Below, piece by piece: positions 6,096 through 7,454 of a DNA stretch of 7,454 nucleotides. How positions within the stretch are numbered: the stretch's first letter is position 1; each line of letters begins with the position of its first letter. The stretch covers positions 1 to 7,454 of the forward strand of contig CALGLY010000004.1 of assembly GCA_937959095.1 (NCBI GenBank), written 5' to 3'. A program made the position numbers and the translations under genes. A model generated the notes under the pieces. It did not search any database. It was not told the origin of the DNA and saw only the letters and a list, made by a program, of their open reading frames with translations. The DNA is from an uncultured Saprospiraceae bacterium. GTDB taxonomy: Bacteria; Bacteroidota; Bacteroidia; Chitinophagales; Saprospiraceae.

Positions 6096-6422
6096 CTACT
6101 CTAATTCTTCCGAAGGATTCCAATACCTTGCTTTAAAATCTTGCACAACATTATCTTCTACTACTACACCTTCTTGAGTAAGTAGTTCTTCCATGAGTGT
6201 TGGAGTAGGAAAGTGATGCCGCCCGCTCAATTCACCTTTTCTATTTACTACGCGATGGGCTGGCACATCTTCGCCACTAGAAAAGGACTTATTCAATGCC
6301 CAACCAACCATACGCGCTGCACCTAGTGTTAGGTAATTGGCAATTGCGCCATAAGTCGTCACGCGTCCATAAGGTACTTGTTGTGTTACTTCATAAACGC
6401 GTTCATAGTATGTTTTTTCCAT
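6096..6422 (-). CDS. Alkyltransferase-like (ATL) DNA-repair protein, MGMT family
   Basis: This 108-residue protein is the DNA-binding domain of the O6-alkylguanine alkyltransferase family without the N-terminal domain, like the ATL proteins Atl1 and YbaZ. It has the family's PYGRVTTYGAIA (17-28, Tyr24), the winged-helix segment GAARMVGWAL with the arginine finger Arg37, and the active-site motif at 54-58. That motif reads PAHRV rather than PCHRV, so the methyl-accepting cysteine is replaced by Ala55. ATL proteins cannot remove the alkyl group; they bind O6-alkylguanine, flip it out and pass the lesion to nucleotide excision repair. This role is known for family members with Trp at this position and is inferred here for Ala. 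The gene converges with the EEP-fold gene and is divergent from the TrpF-like gene, 78 bases separating the two starts. The ATG at 6420-6422 gives a start just before the conserved YYERVYEV helix. Confidence 0.9.
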   Translation of the reverse strand: MEKTYYERVYEVTQQVPYGRVTTYGAIANYLTLGAARMVGWALNKSFSSGEDVPAHRVVNRKGELSGRHHFPTPTLMEELLTQEGVVVEDNVVQDFKARYWNPSEELE

Positions 6423-6440
6423 TTTCTGTAGTTGTTAGTG

Positions 6441-6448
6441 TACTTTTG
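6441..6448 (+). promoter_or_regulatory. Candidate -7 box for the TrpF-like gene
   Basis: TACTTTTG matches the Bacteroidota -7 consensus TAnnTTTG exactly and lies 52 bases before the ATG at 6501. The -33 region falls in the T-rich start of the divergent ATL gene, without a clear TTTG. A small hairpin (AATTGC-GAA-GCAATT, 6465-6479) follows in the presumed leader. Confidence 0.45.
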
Positions 6449-6500
6449 CACGCTTGTAAATCAAAATTGCGAAGCAATTAGAACGCAAATTACAACGAAA

Positions 6501-7148
6501 ATGCTACAAAAAAAGATAAAAGCCAGCGCAATCACCAATCTTACGGATGCGCGTTACTTTGCTGCTTGGGAAGTGGAGTGGTTAAGTTTTAGTTTTGAAG
6601 AAGGCACGGCTGCCTATATCGAACCAAGCAAAATGAAAGCGATTAGGGAATGGGTCGATGGCGTAAAAATCATAGGCGAATTTCCGAAGCAAACAGCAGC
6701 AGAGATAAAGGAGTGGGCAAAGCTATTGGATCTATCTTGGCTGCAAGTAAGTAGTGCGGTGAGTGCTACCGAATTAAAGCAACTGGAAGCCTATCAACTC
6801 ATTCAGGAAGTTATTATTTTGCCTAGTACGACCTTCGAGCAAGTGCAAGCGCATTTGGAACAGTACAAAGAAGAAGTGGTGTATTTTCAACTCAATTTCG
6901 AACAAAATGGTATTGCTTGGGAAACCTTAGCAAATTCCTCGGGTTTCAGCAGAGCACAGTTGAAGGAACTTTGCGAACGCTATTCTATTATTTTAAGCAT
7001 CGGATTTCAGCCAACAAATTTGCAGGAGTTATCTAGCTTTTTGCCTTACGAAGCGCTCAATCTACAAGGTGGCGAAGAAGAGAAGGTAGGCTTTAAATCT
7101 TTTGATGATCTCGATGCTATTTTGGAACAGTTGGAGGTAGAAGAATAA
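6501..7148 (+). CDS. TrpF-like beta/alpha-barrel protein lacking catalytic residues
   Basis: From the ATG at 6501 this is a 215-residue protein, the length of phosphoribosylanthranilate isomerase (TrpF). I chose this start because the first barrel strand begins right after it; an upstream TTG (6432) would add 23 residues across the predicted promoter. The pattern follows TrpF: KASAITNLTDARYFA (7-21) for KICGITNxEDA, AAYIEPSKMKAI for SPRYVxPxxA, VKIIGEFPKQTAAEI (55-69) for VKxVGVFVNxxxEEI, IILSIGFQPTNL (163-174) for the AGGLxPxN strand, and GGEEEKVGFKSFDDL (190-204) for SGVExxxGxKD. The general-base cysteine is Ser9, the substrate-binding arginine is Ala38 and the acidic residue expected near 131-132 is Leu-Asn. 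Isomerase activity is therefore unlikely, and no trp gene is nearby. It ends at a strong two-way terminator shared with ftsH. Fold assignment is good; function unknown. Confidence 0.8.
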   Translation: MLQKKIKASAITNLTDARYFAAWEVEWLSFSFEEGTAAYIEPSKMKAIREWVDGVKIIGEFPKQTAAEIKEWAKLLDLSWLQVSSAVSATELKQLEAYQLIQEVIILPSTTFEQVQAHLEQYKEEVVYFQLNFEQNGIAWETLANSSGFSRAQLKELCERYSIILSIGFQPTNLQELSSFLPYEALNLQGGEEEKVGFKSFDDLDAILEQLEVEE

Positions 7149-7157
7149 TTGTCAACT

Positions 7158-7193
7158 AAAAAAGGTCGGATGCTTTTGCATCCGACCTTTTTT
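7158..7193. terminator. Two-way intrinsic terminator between the TrpF-like gene and ftsH
   Basis: A perfect 16-bp inverted repeat, six A's plus GGTCGGATGC against GCATCCGACC plus six T's, closes on a TTTT loop (7174-7177). It has a GC-rich core and a T-run after the stem on both strands, so it should stop transcription from both sides. It begins nine bases after the TrpF-like stop and ends 20 bases from the ftsH stop. Confidence 0.93.
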
Positions 7194-7213
7194 ATACCCT
7201 CTTATGGCGTTTT

Positions 7214-7454
7214 CTATACCACTGTATTTTCTTCTGCCGCTTGCTCTTTTACATCTACAGGACGTGGTCCAATGAGCCGCTCTACATCCGATTTTAGCAG
7301 TACTTCCTTATCAAGGAGTTGTTGTGCTAGTTTTTCCAATTCTTCGCGACGCGTTTCTAGCAATTGCTTTGCACGTTCATATTGTATATCTAGCAATTTA
7401 CGAACCTCTTCATCTATCAAAGTCGCCGTTTCTTCAGAGTACGGGCGATTGAAT
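7214..7454 (-). CDS. ftsH: ATP-dependent zinc metalloprotease FtsH, C-terminal end (partial)
   Basis: Only the last 79 residues are in the window; the gene runs off the right edge. The frame is open to the edge and reads FNRPYSEETATLIDEEVRK, followed by a long helix (YERAKQLLETRREELEKLAQQLLDKEVL) and the end LIGPRP plus a short acidic tail. This is the closing part of the M41 peptidase domain of FtsH, the membrane-anchored AAA+ protease that removes misassembled membrane proteins and some regulators. The AAA+ module, the HExxH zinc site and the transmembrane helices lie outside. The tail after LIGPRP (about 17 residues) is ordinary for Bacteroidota. The stop TAG is at 7214-7216, just past the shared terminator. 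Confidence 0.95.
   Translation of the reverse strand, partial: FNRPYSEETATLIDEEVRKLLDIQYERAKQLLETRREELEKLAQQLLDKEVLLKSDVERLIGPRPVDVKEQAAEENTVV

Overview
The window looks like chromosomal DNA of a member of the Bacteroidota. The signs are a GldM/PorM C-terminal domain (a family confined to that phylum), a peptidyl-tRNA hydrolase with GLGNIG instead of the usual GLGNPG, TAnnTTTG-type promoter boxes, and genes without clear Shine-Dalgarno sequences. A placement near Saprospiria or Cytophagia is a guess from the overall style of the proteins and cannot be settled here.

Layout. The left third (1-2100) is accessory in character. It holds a possible 3' end of a plus-strand gene (1-63), a solitary XisI-like gene (minus), a divergently placed secreted protein made only of the C-terminal domains of the gliding/type IX secretion protein GldM (plus), a cysteine-containing unknown protein (minus), and a decayed fragment of a DUF433 antitoxin-like gene just upstream of that unknown gene. 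The middle (2115-4838) holds two minus-strand housekeeping genes, peptidyl-tRNA hydrolase (pth) and a lipoprotein-type gamma-glutamyltransferase (ggt). They are separated by a 253-bp fold-back element with nested inverted arms. The right third (5101-7454) has a secreted endonuclease/exonuclease/phosphatase-fold protein with an eroded active site, a convergent alkyltransferase-like DNA-repair protein, a divergent TrpF-like barrel that lacks the catalytic residues, a strong two-way terminator, and the C-terminal end of the membrane protease FtsH (minus, running off the window).

How the genes relate. Nothing here forms an evident operon or a complete defence or toxin-antitoxin system; most genes seem to be single transcription units. 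The common theme is enzyme folds that have lost catalytic residues: the TrpF-like barrel, the EEP-fold protein and the Ala-type alkyltransferase-like protein. There are also orphaned parts of normally larger systems: GldM domains without a GldM membrane anchor, XisI without XisH, and DUF433 without its partner. The most distinctive non-coding item is the fold-back element at 2822-3074. I found no convincing new multi-gene system; the best candidates for a second look are the fold-back element, the TrpF-like pseudoenzyme and the stand-alone GldM-domain protein.
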